From Elephas maximus indicus (lineage: Eukaryota > Chordata > Mammalia > Proboscidea > Elephantidae): 64,000 nucleotides of DNA. Each line of letters starts with the position of its first letter. Position 1 is the stretch's first letter. Made by a program: the position numbers and the translations under genes. This document shows, piece after piece, positions 1 to 11,240 of the stretch. The stretch is from assembly GCF_024166365.1 (NCBI RefSeq), contig NC_064831.1:48919768-48983767 (forward strand). The letters run 5' to 3'. The notes under the pieces were generated by a model that worked only from the letters and a program-made list of their open reading frames with translations, was not told where the DNA came from and ran no database searches.

Positions 1-1690
1 AGAGCCCAATGCCTAAAGCAGATGGATCTCCACTTAACTGCTTACTAGGCTATAGTTTGACCTGAAGGTGACTGCAGGAAAACCAGTTCTTTAAAGGCTC
101 ATGGTTCAAAAGGACACCTAAGGGCTAATGGCCTGGGTGGGTCACCCCAACTACATGGACCCAGAAATCTGGATTCCAGAAGAATTACAATAATTTCTCA
201 GAATTCTAAATTGAAGGTGATGGAATATATTCCTTAAATCATCCCTGGCACAGCCTACCTGGACCCATCTTTGGGTCTGACTTTTAAAAAAGGACTGCAT
301 AAAACTGGGAGAACTACTTCATTAATACTGTAGCATATTAAGGCTATAATAAAAAGGAAAAGAGTGTCATTCCCTCCATTCACCATCTTGTACCTTTAAC
401 ACCACCAGGACAGAGGAGCATCTGGTGAAGCAGCATGGAGTAGAAGGAGCACCTGATGAAATATCATAGGATTGGATTTGTTTCTGAACAGGTGTGAGAC
501 TCCTCATGGGGGCTTTCAGAAATAATTAAGTAGATGTATTTTGTAGAAGGCTGGAGTTTCTGCACATGGAGTAGTGAGCCAGAGCTAGGACAATCTGGGT
601 TACATGGAAATTCTTAGTTTTAACTCAGAATTTTAGCACCTATCTTGAATGGAAAGCTAGGTGAGGAAGAAGGAAGGTATATATGCCCTGTACCTATGCA
701 GCATTCTGCTCAGAGCTAATTTTGTTGTAGCTAACAATACAAAACCATTGATTTTTTTAAAAATTGTAGCTCTTACAGGTTTATGCAGGACAATCTGAGA
801 AAGAGGAGACCATAGGCTGGGGAATAACTAGAATATTGCTTTCTCTAGTAGTAAGGTGAAAAGAACTTAGGGGATGATCACAGAGAGAATGTAGAAAGAA
901 AAAGGGGTATAATATCATTAAGGCTTGATAAATGAGATAATAATCGGTAAATCAGAATAAAAGTCAGAGATGGCACCAAGTTTTCTGGCAGGGTAGCTAG
1001 AAAAGATATGACCCAACTTAGAAAAACAAGAGAATTTTAAAAAGAATAGTCATTCTGAGAGTTGGAGATGGATTTTAGATTTCCTAAGCCCAAGGTAATA
1101 GTCAGCTTTGTGATCTAATTAGGAGAGTGTGGCTTCATTTCTCCTTAATTATCTCACGCTAACAGATTTTTCCCTATCTAAATTTTTATAACATTTATTC
1201 CTTGTACCATTCATTTAGTATTACTAACTGATTTATATTCTTAATGATCATTTCACGTGAATACGTCTTATTTCCCAGAAAAATTTTACACTCCGAAAGA
1301 GTAAGACCAATGTTTTAGACTTGTATTCCTCTATATGTCACTCTCTGGCACTATCGATAACTATATTCTTCCTAAGTATACTTTTCTGAAGCATATGGTT
1401 CAGACATACTTTGAAGTATATAATGACAAATCAAAATTATAATCAATATCTAAGAGATGAAATAGAAATGAACTAGAAAGAACTCTTGGAAAGAGATGCA
1501 TATAACTAAGGCATGGCAGGTAGGGCATGTGCCCTGGGAGTCGCCTTAGGAGGGCGCTAACAAGCAGTTTCTACTGGTCATCTCATTTTCCATGGTCAGC
1601 TCAAAGGGATCATTCAGCAATTTAGAACTAATTGCCATAGGCGCTACTGTCTGTAGATAGGCCCTTTTTGGAAATTAAATACATATAATA
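1..1690. other. upstream intergenic DNA, nothing recognised
   Basis: AT-rich sequence with no open frame of note. A short G+C-richer stretch at about 1511-1670 (GGTAGGGCATGTGCCCTGGG and following) looks like an old interspersed repeat or retrocopy, but I could not assign it. Confidence 0.4.
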
Positions 1691-1699
1691 GCAGCAATA

Positions 1700-3050
1700 A
1701 GCAATGCAGTAAGAAAATTGAAAGATAAAGTTGAGGAACTATTCTGAGAAGTAGAACAAAAAAATAAAGAGCATAAAATTAGAAAAAAGATAAGAATTAT
1801 GAAAGAAAAATATTTCTCAGAACTCAGACCTGAAGGTCATGAATTTCCATATTGAATGCAATCAGCCAGTACCCAGCCCAATGAATAAAGCAAGACTTTT
1901 TTATACAAAGGTGTATCAGACACTAAAATGTCAGAATATCAGAAATAAACAGAAAATCCAATAAATGCTAGGGAGAAGAAACAGGTTATACATCAAGTTT
2001 TAGGAATCATAAGAGCATCAGACTAATCTACAACCAGTTGGAAGCTAGAAGACGATTGATCAATGACTTCAAAATGAAGAAGAAGCATTCCAACCTTGAA
2101 TTTTATACCCAGCCAAGATATAAAACATAAATGTAGAATAAAGCTCTGTTTTCAGACACACAAGGTATTATGGATTGAACTGTGTCCCCGCAAAATATGT
2201 GTCAACTTGGTTAAACCATGATTCCCAGTATTGTGTGGTTTTCTTCCATTTTGTGATTGATGTAATTTTCCTATGTGTTGTGACTCCTAATCTCTGCCTG
2301 TGGTTAACGAGGCAAGATTAGATTACATTAAAGAGGATTAGGGTGGGATGTAACACCCTTACTCAGGTCACATCCCTGATCCAACGTAAAGGGAGTTTCC
2401 TTGGGGTATGGCCTGCATCACCTTTTATCTTACAAGAGATAAAAGGAAAGGGAAGCAAGCATAGAGCTGGAGACCTCGCACCACCAAGAAAGCAGTGCCA
2501 GGAGCAGAGCACATCCTTTGAACCCAGGGTTCCCGTGCAGAGAAGCTCCTAGACCAAGGGAAGATTGAAGACAAAGACTTTCCTATAGAACCTACAGAGA
2601 GAGTCTTCCCTTGTAGATGGCACCCTGAATTTGGACTTCTCGCCTACTAGAGTGTGAGAGAATAAAATTTGTTTGTTAAAGCCATCCACTTGTGGTATTT
2701 CCGTTATAGCAGCACTAGATGACTAAGACACAAGGTCTACAAAAATTTACTTTCTCAGGATCTAATTAAGTATGCATCCCAGCAGATTGAAGAAGGGAAA
2801 GACTGGAGATCCAAGAGACAAAAGAATCAACACAAAAGACAGGATGAACAAATTCCTGAGAAAATAATGGAGAGACATCCCAGGATGACAGCTGTACAGC
2901 AGGCCTATAAAGCAATGAGTCCAGGTCAGAGCAAGAAAGCTGAGTGTTCCAGGAAGGATGTATCCAAGATTAAAATGGACCTGATAGAGAACTTGATATT
3001 GTTGATCATACCGTTAAGTCTGTGGCTGAGTTACTGGTATGTGAAGGATA
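1700..3050 (+). mobile_element. HAL1-type LINE (half-L1), split by an LTR
   Basis: The sequence on both sides of the LTR at 2166-2730 reads as one ancient HAL1/L1-like ORF1 3' region: phrases such as GGAAGCTAGAAGACGATTGA (from 2040), TTTTATACCCAGCCAAGATA and, after the LTR, CCCAGGATGACAGCTGTACA (from 2879) resemble mammalian HAL1. All frames are broken. Limits are approximate. Confidence 0.6.
2166..2730 (+). mobile_element. solo MaLR (MLT1/MST-like) LTR with 5-bp target duplication
   Basis: The LTR begins with a decayed TG (now TA) followed by TTATGGATTGAACTGTGTCC, carries AATAAA at 2661, and ends in the typical GCACTAGATGACTAAGACA. It is flanked by direct repeats CAAGG at 2161-2165 and 2731-2735, the 5-bp duplication expected for ERVL-MaLR elements. 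It interrupts the HAL1 element. No internal retroviral sequence remains, so it is a solo LTR. Confidence 0.75.
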
Positions 3051-3205
3051 AGCAAAGAACTGCCCCACAGGGTTTCCAAGGCTGTAATCTTTACAGAAGC
3101 TGACTGCTACATCTTTCTCCCACATAGCAGCTGGTGGGTTGGAACCGCTGACCTTTGGTTAGCAGCTGAGTGCTTAAGCACTGTGCCAGTAAGGATCCTC
3201 CTAAA
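3050..3205 (-). mobile_element. AfroSINE (long form), degraded
   Basis: Antisense match to the long AfroSINE form, including the internal GTGGCAG/GGAGAAAG-type segment (here reverse-complemented near 3100-3125) and the tRNA-like B-box region near 3135-3150. Strongly diverged. Confidence 0.6.
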
Positions 3206-3499
3206 CAAAATAAGACGGGCAATTATTAATTCCAGGAAAAACAAAAATTTTAACAAGAAAGGAAATGTAATCACATTAAAATACCTGCTTTCGCAGTGAA
3301 TAATATTTACATGCTTTATACTTTGAGTATTTTATTCAACCAAAAATTGTGAAATAACTGGGAAGTTGGGGCAAAGCCATGAATGGGAAGTGGAAGAGTG
3401 GTATAAGAGAAGTGAGCTAAATCCTTATCTTTCACTGAAATAAATCAATAAACAGTAGCTACAATTTTGAGGGGTGGGTTGAAATGCAGACATCTTCTT

Positions 3500-3865
3500 T
3501 AAAAAATTAATTTTGTTGTTGAGAATGTACTCAGCAAAATGTACACCAATTCAACTGTTTCTACAGGTACAATTCAGTGACACTGGGTACGTTCTTTGAG
3601 TTGTGCAACCATTCCCACCCTTTTTTTCTAAGTTGTTCTTCCCTCATTAACATAAACTCACTGCCCCTACGGTTCTTATCTAATCTTTCTAGTTGCTGTT
3701 GTCATTTTAATCCCATATAGGAAGTTCTCAAAAGAGCATAAAGCTCAAGGCAGACATTCTTTACTAGTTTAGCTCGACTATTATTTAGTTTTGAGAAGAC
3801 TTCAGGGGATATTTTCGGTTTAAGGTTTAAAGATTATACAGGGCAATAGTGAGTCTACAGTTTTT
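3500..3865 (-). mobile_element. L1 3'-end fragment
   Basis: Closely parallels 42960-43310 (shared blocks such as CATTAACATAAACTCACTGC and GACTTCAGGGGATATTTT), the antisense 3' region of an older lineage L1. Confidence 0.65.
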
Positions 3866-4837
3866 AAATGAAGAAATAAGAATGTAATGTTACTCAGGGA
3901 TTCAGGAATAAGGAGGTGAAAAATAACTGAGTTGGAAGGGTGTGCTTCCAAGGAACTGGGCTCAAGTTGTGGAAGAAGAGGGCAGCAGTCTGGTTCATTT
4001 TTATATAAACTATTTGACTTTTAAGACTATCACATCTGTAACTTTGAAAAATAAATTGGGTAATAACCATTTTATTTAAAGATACTATAATTTACTTCAC
4101 ATTTTCGCTGAAGATAAAGAGAAACAAAATAACAATGAGACATTTTCAGTTTATTGTCTTTTGGCATTTCTCCCTAAGTGCCACTCCCCAAGTGTCTTAG
4201 AAAAATGACTACATATGTACACGTATTTTCCCAGATTTAAATAACTACATATGTTGCATGGTTGTTCATGTTGGCTTACGTAATTCCTTGTAACATTTGA
4301 AAAGAAAAATTGATTCCATTTCTTTCTGTTATAAATAATGAAATTATGCATGGAAGCATTTGAAACCTATGCCAATATGTAGGATTTCTGAAAAATGATA
4401 AAGGGCCATTATTTGAGAACTGTGTTTCATGATTTTTGACTCTAATTACGGTTCATTGGTTTATAAATGGTTCATTCGATTTATTCATATAATACACCTT
4501 TACAGATACCATTCTTACATTCCAGGTACCATGCTGAATTTTGAGTTTCCTGAAATCTGTAATATTCTTGTATGTACTTAATGGCCTTAAGTACTGTAAA
4601 GTACTGAATCCAGCAGCATATAACTTAATCTGTTAACGTTCTGCGACTCTTTTTTCAGGCAAAAACTCTAAGCAACAGGATTTCTTTATGGACTGACATG
4701 TAGAGCAAAATCACACAGAATTCCTAATTCAACATTCTGAAGAAGCTTTCCATTATCCTCAAATTTTCCTGTTTATGAGGAGTTGGATAAATATCATGAT
4801 ATTCTGTCAATGTAAAAAGAGGAAGGGGCTCCATCTT
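3866..4837. other. intergenic DNA, nothing recognised
   Basis: AT-rich, no ORF or repeat family I can name. Confidence 0.4.
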
Positions 4838-4912
4838 CTTTTTTTTAGTGTATTTTAGATGAAGGTTTACAGAGCAAATTAATTTCTCATTAAACAATTA
4901 ACACATATATTG
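4838..4912 (-). mobile_element. short L1 3'-tail fragment
   Basis: A T-rich start followed by AGATGAAGGTTTACAGAGCA, the reverse complement of the L1 3' tail seen in + orientation at about 54155-54185. Confidence 0.55.
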
Positions 4913-5213
4913 TTTGGGGCTCCATATTCTGCAATCTCAGGAAAACTTCCTAAGCAGATATTAAAAATACAGCAAAATTTTTTTTTTGTAGATTGTAAGC
5001 CCCATGAATACATGAGCCCTTTCTCTTATTTACCATGGCACCCCCAGTGCCAAACACTGTATTCAGCAATGCACTTTGCACTCAAATGTGTTCAATATGT
5101 TCACTGAGTAAAATATTACTTTGCAATCTTGTCTATCTTCGTTAACCAACAGAGATACAGAAACATCATAGTCTACTATGCATGAGATATTTATATATAA
5201 GACTACCAAGGAA

Positions 5214-5369
5214 GGGAAACCCTGGTGGTATAGTGGTTAAGAGCTAGGGCTGCTTACCAAAAGGCTGGCAATTTGAATCCACCAGGAACTCCTTGGAAAC
5301 TCTATAGGGCAGCTCTACTCTGTCTTATAGATCACTATGAGTTGGAATCGACTCAACGGCAACAGGTTT
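5214..5369 (+). mobile_element. AfroSINE
   Basis: Reference copy for this window: tRNA-like head with A-box (TGGTATAGTGGTTAAGAGC) and B-box-like region (AATTTGAATCCACC), a middle CCTTGGAAACTCTATAGGGC, and the tail CACTATGAGTTGGAATCGAC. No coding capacity; presumed to have been copied by the RTE LINE whose 3' end resembles this tail. Confidence 0.85.
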
Positions 5370-5454
5370 ACCAAGGAAGGCCTATCTTTTCATTTTTGTA
5401 TCCTCAGATCCTAGAAAATGTTGAAAGAAAAAAACCTAAGTGGAAAAGATACTG

Positions 5455-5918
5455 TCTTATGCTCCGTACTCTAGAGAAGCAAAACCAATAAAGCATGTAA
5501 ATATACATATATCAAGGAATCCGCTCACACAATTATAGAGGCTGGAACGTCCCAAGTCTATGGATCGGGATAGAGGCTTCTCTCAATTCACGTAGCCGCA
5601 GAGGCTGGCAAACCCAAGATCCGCAGGTTGGGGGCTCCTGCTCTCAGGCTGTGAAGATGGAGGAATTCCAAGGTTTGCAGATAAGCTGGTAGCTCAATTC
5701 CCAAGAGCTGGAGGTCAGGCAAACAAGAGGCAGCCACAGGATGCAGAGTGAGCAAAAAAGCCAGAACTGCTTATATTGGCATGCAGGCCACACCTCCAAG
5801 GAAACTCCCTTTCAACTGATTGGCTACTCACTCACAGCAGATTCGGTCATGGGAGTGGTCACACATAAATACTGAGAATCATGGCCAGCAGGTCGACACA
5901 CAATCCTAACCATCACAG
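5455..5918 (-). mobile_element. LTR-like interspersed repeat
   Basis: Bounded by CTCTAGAGAAGCAAAACCAA on the left and by GACACACAATCCTAACCATC on the right, the two ends of a common mammalian LTR-type repeat read antisense. A + strand fragment of the same kind appears at about 59815-59905. Family not assigned. Confidence 0.5.
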
Positions 5919-6017
5919 ATGTCTTTCCCTGGAACAGGTCAGAATAAAATCCACATCCTTTTTGTCCCAACCAAACGCCCAGCCTGCTCTGTCGCTCTCT
6001 TTGAAAACTGCATGGCC

Positions 6018-6179
6018 TTACCAAACCAAACCCGCTGCCCTCAAGTGGATCCCGACCGCAGCGACCCTGTAAGAGAGAGTAGAACTGCCCCATAGAGTTT
6101 CCAAGGAGCCACTCATGGATTCCAACTGCCCACCTTTTGGTTAGCAGCAGTAGCTCTTAACCACTGGGCATCCAGGGCT
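6018..6179 (-). mobile_element. AfroSINE just upstream of the CpG island
   Basis: Antisense copy: tail region AAACCAAACCCGCTGCCCTC, head GGTTAGCAGCAGTAGCTCTT. Its outer end is followed by an A9 run at 6181. Confidence 0.8.
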
Positions 6180-6735
6180 TAAAAAAAAAGGAAGGCTTCA
6201 CGAAATAAGAGTGAATTCTAATGAAGAAAAAAAAGACTTTTTCAGGAGCAGGCGCTTCACACTCTCTACAAAACGAGGTCAATTTAACGAAGCCACAAAG
6301 ACTTGGCTTTTGCCTTGCAGACCCGTCTGCACAGCCGCACCGACGCCGCGTGCAGGGCGAACGTTTCAGCAGGAGAAGCGGGCAACACAGGCATTTGGGC
6401 AGTGCGGCCATCCAAGCACCCAGAGGGAGCCCAACCTTTAGAGTCCGCTTCCAGTAAGGCATCCCCTCAATTTGCCACACGACAAGCTGGGCGAACAAGT
6501 CTCTCGGGCCTTCAGGGACGTACTCTTTTCCAAAAGCTACAACAACGCCCACTCCGAGCCTAAAGCTCTGCCACCAGCGACCCGGGTCTGAAGAGGTAGA
6601 GCCCCTCCGTCTGCGGCTCACCGCGCCTTCAAAGAAGCCGCGCGCGGTCGGGCTGCCCCGGAGTTCAACTTCCGGCCACAGAGTGAGAAGATGTGTTCCT
6701 ACTGGATCTGAGGCCGCGAGGGCGCGCCCTTCCGA

Positions 6736-6780
6736 CCACGCCCCGACCACGCCCTCTCGGCCACGCCCGCAAGCCACGCC
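6736..6780. promoter_or_regulatory. cluster of four KLF/Sp-like CCACGCC boxes
   Basis: CCACGCC(C) occurs at 6736-6744, 6747-6754, 6761-6768 and 6774-6780, all in the same direction within 45 bases. Such CACCC/GC-type boxes are bound by the KLF/Sp zinc-finger family. The clustering just upstream of the probable start region suggests a proximal promoter element. Binding itself is inferred. Confidence 0.4.
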
Positions 6781-6977
6781 TTCCGAGCGCGAGTTCGGGC
6801 GGGCGGGCGCGCGCGCGGGAGTGGAGCGGGCGCGCGGCAGCCGGCGGCGCGCAGTCACAGGGAGGCACGCCCAGGGCGGGCGGCTGGCGCGGCGGCGCGC
6901 GCGCGCTCCCGGTGCCCTCCCCGTGACGTGCCTGGCCGAGGCCGCGCAAGGGCGCTGTCGCTGCCAGTGCCGCTGTC

Positions 6978-7025
6978 ATGGCGTCCGAGGCGCTGGCTGA
7001 GGAGAGCCGGCCGCGGTCTGGGTAG
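6978..7025 (+). CDS. upstream ORF (15 codons) in the MINDY2 leader
   Basis: ATG at 6978 sits in a strong initiation context (G at -3, G at +4) and opens a 15-codon reading frame (MASEALAEESRPRSG) ending at TAG 7023-7025, 21 bases before the main ATG. It is in the same frame as the main ORF, so this TAG is also the stop that rules out an earlier MINDY2 start. If the transcript starts upstream of 6978, scanning ribosomes would meet this ORF first, which would be expected to reduce or gate translation of MINDY2. Translation is not shown by sequence alone. Confidence 0.45.
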   Translation: MASEALAEESRPRSG

Positions 7026-7046
7026 AGCGAGGGCGGGCGGCCCGGC

Positions 7047-7847
7047 ATGGAGAGCGGCCCCGGGAGCCTGCAGCCGCTAGAAGACGGGGCGGCGGTCGGG
7101 CCGACGCCGGGGACCGGCTCTCCGCAGGAAGGGCCGCGGGAGAGCAGGCTCGCCGCCGGGGATGGTCCCGGGGTAGGGACGGCGGAGAGCGGCGCCGGGG
7201 ACCGGCAGGGGGCGGCGGCCGCCGGGAGCAGCCTCCCGGCCCCGGCTTCGCCCACGGGCTCGCCTCCGGCTCCCGGGCCCCGCGGCGCCCTCCCGAGCGC
7301 GGACCTGCAGGAGGGCGAGTCGGAGGGTTGTGCGGCCCCGAGGGCGCCTCCGCGAGGGCAGCGCAAGGTGACCGGCTCCCCGGAGACCGCCGAGGCCGGC
7401 GCGGGCCAGGGGCGGGGTCCGGCCACAGACGCGGGAGCCCGCGCGGAGCCCGGCGACACCTGCCGGGCCGGCTCCCAGGAGCCCAGCAGCGCCGGCGGCC
7501 TCAGCAGCAGCGGCAGCGACCCGAGCCCGCCTGGGGACTCGCCGAGCCTGGACTCCCTGGAGTCCTTCTCTAACCTGCACTCGTTCCCCAGCAGCTCCGA
7601 GTTCACTAGCGAGGAGGGCGCGGAGAGCAGGGCTCCCGACGCCGAGGAGGGCGCGGCGGGGCGGTCCGGGGCGCAGGAGGAGGCCGCTCAGGTGCTGGCA
7701 GCCTCCAGAGAGCGCTTCCCGGGACAGTCTGTCTACCACATCAAGTGGATCCAGTGGAAGGAGGAGAACACCCCCATCATCACACAGAACGAGAACGGAC
7801 CCTGCCCCTTGCTGGCTATCCTCAACGTTTTGCTTCTGGCCTGGAAG
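7047..7847 (+). CDS. MINDY2: MINDY2 coding exon 1 (deubiquitinase; residues 1-267)
   Basis: First coding exon of MINDY2, a cysteine protease of the MINDY family that trims lysine-48-linked polyubiquitin. The start ATG has a strong context (G at -3, G at +4), an in-frame TAG lies 24 bases upstream, and the encoded start (MESG...SLQPLE) resembles the known mammalian N-terminus. Residues 1 to about 222 are Gly/Ser/Pro/Glu-rich and predicted disordered. From about residue 224 (FPGQSVYHIKWIQWK) the conserved catalytic domain begins. The active-site signature TQNENGPCPLL gives Gln247 as the oxyanion-hole glutamine and Cys253 as the nucleophile; their six-residue spacing is that known for the family. 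The exon ends in phase 0 at AAG with donor GTACCT at 7848. The catalytic histidine is encoded further downstream, outside this window. Confidence 0.96.
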
Positions 7848-8137
7848 GTACCTTCGGTAGCTTTTGGGAAGCGGGGACAGCGGGGCGAGGGAGCTGCCCT
7901 GTGTCAGCTGATGGCATCCTCCTTTTCTTCCTCCTTCAGGAGGCCCCTTTAGCTCTTAATGAAATTCATTCCGGGACTCCCTGGTCGAGAGAGTATCTCC
8001 AGGTGTGTTTCAGGAAGGATTGCTCGCACAGGTCTTTCTTGGAGTGCTTAAACAGAAGTTCACCATTCACTTGCGTGGTTGATACACTTACAAACTGTTA
8101 GGATTTGTTAGGATTTAGAGCATCCTAATTCCTATGA

Positions 8138-8442
8138 TCATTTTTTTAAAACATTTTATTGTCCTTTGGGTGAAACCTTACATAGCAAATTAGTTTTCCA
8201 GTCGACGATTCTTACACAAATTGTTTCATGACCTTGGTTGCAATCCCCGCGATGTGTCAGCACTCTCCCCATTTCCTCTCTGGGTTCCTCCTTTCTATTA
8301 GCCCACTTTCCCTGGCCCTCCCTGCCTTCTTATCTTTGGTTTTCGGCAAATGTTGCCCTTTTGGTCTCATATAGTCAATTGTTCTAAGAGGCACATTCTT
8401 CACAGGTGTTATTGTTTATTTTATAGTCCCGATATATCTGTT
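8138..8442 (-). mobile_element. L1 3' UTR fragment
   Basis: Antisense L1 3' end starting TTTTATTGTCCTTTGGGTGA. The same older subfamily recurs at 15585-16590. Confidence 0.55.
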
Positions 8443-8794
8443 ATTTCTTCTTACTTAAGCTATCATATACCCAAAACGGTGAAGAACTGAGGGAAATGAT
8501 CTTCAGGAGTTACCATCATGATATCACGGAGCAAGTTTTGATGGTTATGTTTGGTTAATTTACCAACTGATGCTTGGCCCCTTTGAGTGGGTACTTAAAG
8601 AACGGGGGATAAGGAAGATGTGGCTCTTTAGACAAATTTTATTTAAGGAAAAGGATTGAGCTGAGACCCAATTACCATAACGTCTCGATTTTCAAAGATT
8701 ATGTCTTCATCTTATGTGTGATTTTTACTTGCCTGATTTCTTTGGCTCTCCTTAAATGGTTTGACATTATTATCAGTAACCATCCATCAGAATG

Positions 8795-8948
8795 TGTTAC
8801 CCATTGCCTTGGAGTCTATTCCGATTCAGTGACCCTATAGGACAGAGTAGCACTGCTCCACAGGGTTTCCAAGGACAGGCTGGTAGATTCAAACTGCCTA
8901 CCTTTTGGTTAGCAGCAGAATGCTTAACCACTGAGCCACTAGGGCTCC
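8795..8948 (-). mobile_element. AfroSINE
   Basis: Antisense copy in intron 1: tail ACCCTATAGGACAGAGTAGC, head TTAACCACTGAGCCACTAGG. Confidence 0.8.
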
Positions 8949-9016
8949 TCTCAAGATGTGTTAAGGGAGCTAAATTTATAGCAGCTAAAATAAAAAATAT
9001 ATATATCCAAGGTAAA

Positions 9017-9179
9017 AACAACAACAAACTTGCCATCGAGTCAATTTCGACTCACAGCAACCCTATAAGACAGAGTAGAACTGCCCGATATGGTTTCCAA
9101 GGGGTGCTTGGTGGATTCCACCTTCTGACCTTTTTGGTTAGCAGCCGTAGCTCTTAACCACTATACCACTAGGGTTTCC
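9017..9179 (-). mobile_element. AfroSINE with 14-bp target duplication
   Basis: Antisense copy with exact flanking direct repeats ATATCCAAGGTAAA at 9003-9016 and 9180-9193, so its limits are precise and it is a fairly young retroposition. Confidence 0.9.
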
Positions 9180-10029
9180 ATATCCAAGGTAAAGGAGAAA
9201 AAAATGGCAAATGCCCTTCTACAGTAACTATATTGAGAATTTTGAGTGAGTTCCTTTTAAATGAAGTGTCTTATTTAAGCTTGCAGTTTTAGGGCACTGA
9301 AAGGATGCATCTCACAGCACATAGTTTGTCTTCAAATTGATAATTAGGTTTATAGGTAAAATGTTCCCTAGAAAAAAATAGCGTGGATTATTCTGACCAG
9401 TAAGGAAGTAAGTTAATAAAGCAAGGAGTATTTATTATGTGGTTTTATTTTCCTGTTACTAGCAAGGACTGATACAAAAGAAATAAGATTAGAAATCTTG
9501 CCAGTACCTTGTACATAATGGCACTCAAATATGTTTTGAATAAAGACAGTGCCTGCTCTTGAAGAGCTGTCAAGCTATTTAAGGTTGCAACATTGACTTA
9601 CATGAAACTGGTAAAAAACAATGCAAAACAACATACTGTAAATACCAGAGTATATGAAACACACTGAACATGCATTAGATATCCAAAAAGGGGAAACATA
9701 GTCCCAGAGAGATTCACAGAATTTGTGGACCTTGAACCAAGCATTTAAGGAAGAGGAGAATTTAGAATAGCGGGGAAATGGAATTCCTTTGAGAGGTAAG
9801 CGTATAGAGAAAGGAATGAAAATAGAATGGATATTTGTGAGTGTATTTATTGGATGATAGGAGTGGAAAGTTCATTTTGGAGAATAACAAAAAGTATGAT
9901 TGAAAAGGCAAAGTAGACTCACTTGATGGAGGCCCTTGACTGTCAGACTAGGGAGTTAGTCTTGCTCCTTAGGCCACAGTCCCCTAGTCTTTTTGTAGGG
10001 AGGAATCCCTATTAGTTTCCTTTAGACTT

Positions 10030-11240
10030 AAAAAAAAAAAAAAATTATTGTGATAAAAATACACATAACAAAACATTTGTCAAATCAACAATTTTTACAT
10101 GTCTGATTCAGTGACACTGATTACATTGTTCGTGTTGGGCAACCATTATCACTGTTCTTTTCTGAATTCCACCACCATTAACATAAACTCAGTGCCCCCT
10201 AGGCAATAAATCCCCCTCTCCTCTTCCTCCTACTCCTGGTAACCACTAATAAGCTGTGGTTTCCATCTCTTTGCCTATTTCATATAAGAGAAATCATACA
10301 GTATTTGTCCTTTTGTTACTGACTTACTTCACTCAGCACGTTTTCAAGGTTCATCCATGTCGTGGCATATATCAGGACTTCTCTTTATGTCTGAGTAATA
10401 CTCCATTGTATGTATGCCCCACATTTTGTTACTCCATCTGTTGATGGACATTTTGGTTGTTTCTACCTATTGGCTATTGTGACTAGTGCTGCAATGAACA
10501 CAGGTTTCTGTCTGCATTCCTGGTTTCAATTCTTTTGGGTGTATACCTAGGATTAGGATTGCTGGGGTCATACAGTAGTTCTATTTTCAACTGTTTGAGG
10601 AACCACCAAACTGTTTTGTATAGCGGCTGTATCATTTTGCATTCCCACCAGCAGTGGATGAGGGTTCCTGTTATTTTCTGTTTTTTTGATCATGGCCCTT
10701 CTAGTGGGGGTGAGGTGATGTCTCATTGTGGTTTTGATTTGCATCTCCCTAAGTCAGAATCGAGTGCCTGTGGCGGAGTGGTTAAGCGCTTGGCTGCTAT
10801 CTAAAAGGTCCAATGCACTAGCTGCTCCTTGGAAACCCTATGGGGGCAATTCCAGTCTGTCCTGTAGGGTCACTGATATGAGTCAAAATCAACTCAATGG
10901 CACCTAACAGCAACAACAATGCTCATGAAGTCGAATATGTTTTCGTGTGCTTGTTGGCCATTCATATGTCCTCTTTGGTGAAATGTCTGTTAAAGTCCTT
11001 TGCTCATTTTTTGATTGGATTGTCTGTCTTTTTGTTAAATTGTGGAGGTTCCCCCCCCCGTGTATTTTGGATATTATTCCCCCAAATTTTCCCATCTTTA
11101 GGTTGTCTCTTCACTTTGTTGATAAAGTCCTTTGATGAACAAAAGTATTTAATTTTTATGAGGTCCCATTTATCTATATTGTCTTCTGCTTCTCGTGCTT
11201 TTGGTATCATATCTGGTAGATAGTCCATTGTTAAAAAGCT
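10030..11240 (-). mobile_element. L1 3' region, split by a SINE
   Basis: Antisense L1 ORF2 end and 3' UTR (blocks such as ACTCCATTGTATGTATGCCC and TGAACAAAAGTATTTAATTT). Interrupted by the SINE at 10759-10918. All reading frames are broken. Confidence 0.75.
10759..10918 (+). mobile_element. AfroSINE inside the L1
   Basis: Head GTGGCGGAGTGGTTAAGCGC and tail ending CACCTAACAGCAACAACAAT, i.e. with the RTE-like (ACAACA) terminus. Confidence 0.8.

Larger units (their letters stand above)
6590..7860 (+). promoter_or_regulatory. MINDY2 CpG-island promoter and 5' leader
   Basis: An abrupt rise in G+C and CpG density covers the region just upstream of and through coding exon 1, the pattern of a CpG-island promoter of a broadly expressed gene. 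No TATA box is seen. Visible candidate sites include four CCACGCC(C) KLF/Sp-type boxes at 6736-6780, a GGGCGGG Sp1-type box at 6874-6880 and a TGACGTG CRE-like site at 6924-6930. The transcription start cannot be read from sequence; it is inferred to lie somewhere in about 6780-6970. Large ORFs on the opposite strand here are composition artefacts of GC-rich DNA. Confidence 0.8.

Noticed and set aside
6157-6858. Minus-strand ORF of 233 codons at the edge of the CpG island
   Set aside because: Low-complexity translation spanning the AfroSINE end and the promoter; no recognised domain and no splice logic.
6665-7739. Long minus-strand ORFs of 313 and 220 codons opposite MINDY2 exon 1
   Set aside because: Pro/Ala/Gly/Arg-rich translations without domains, explained by the near absence of stop codons in GC-rich DNA; they mirror the true + strand exon.
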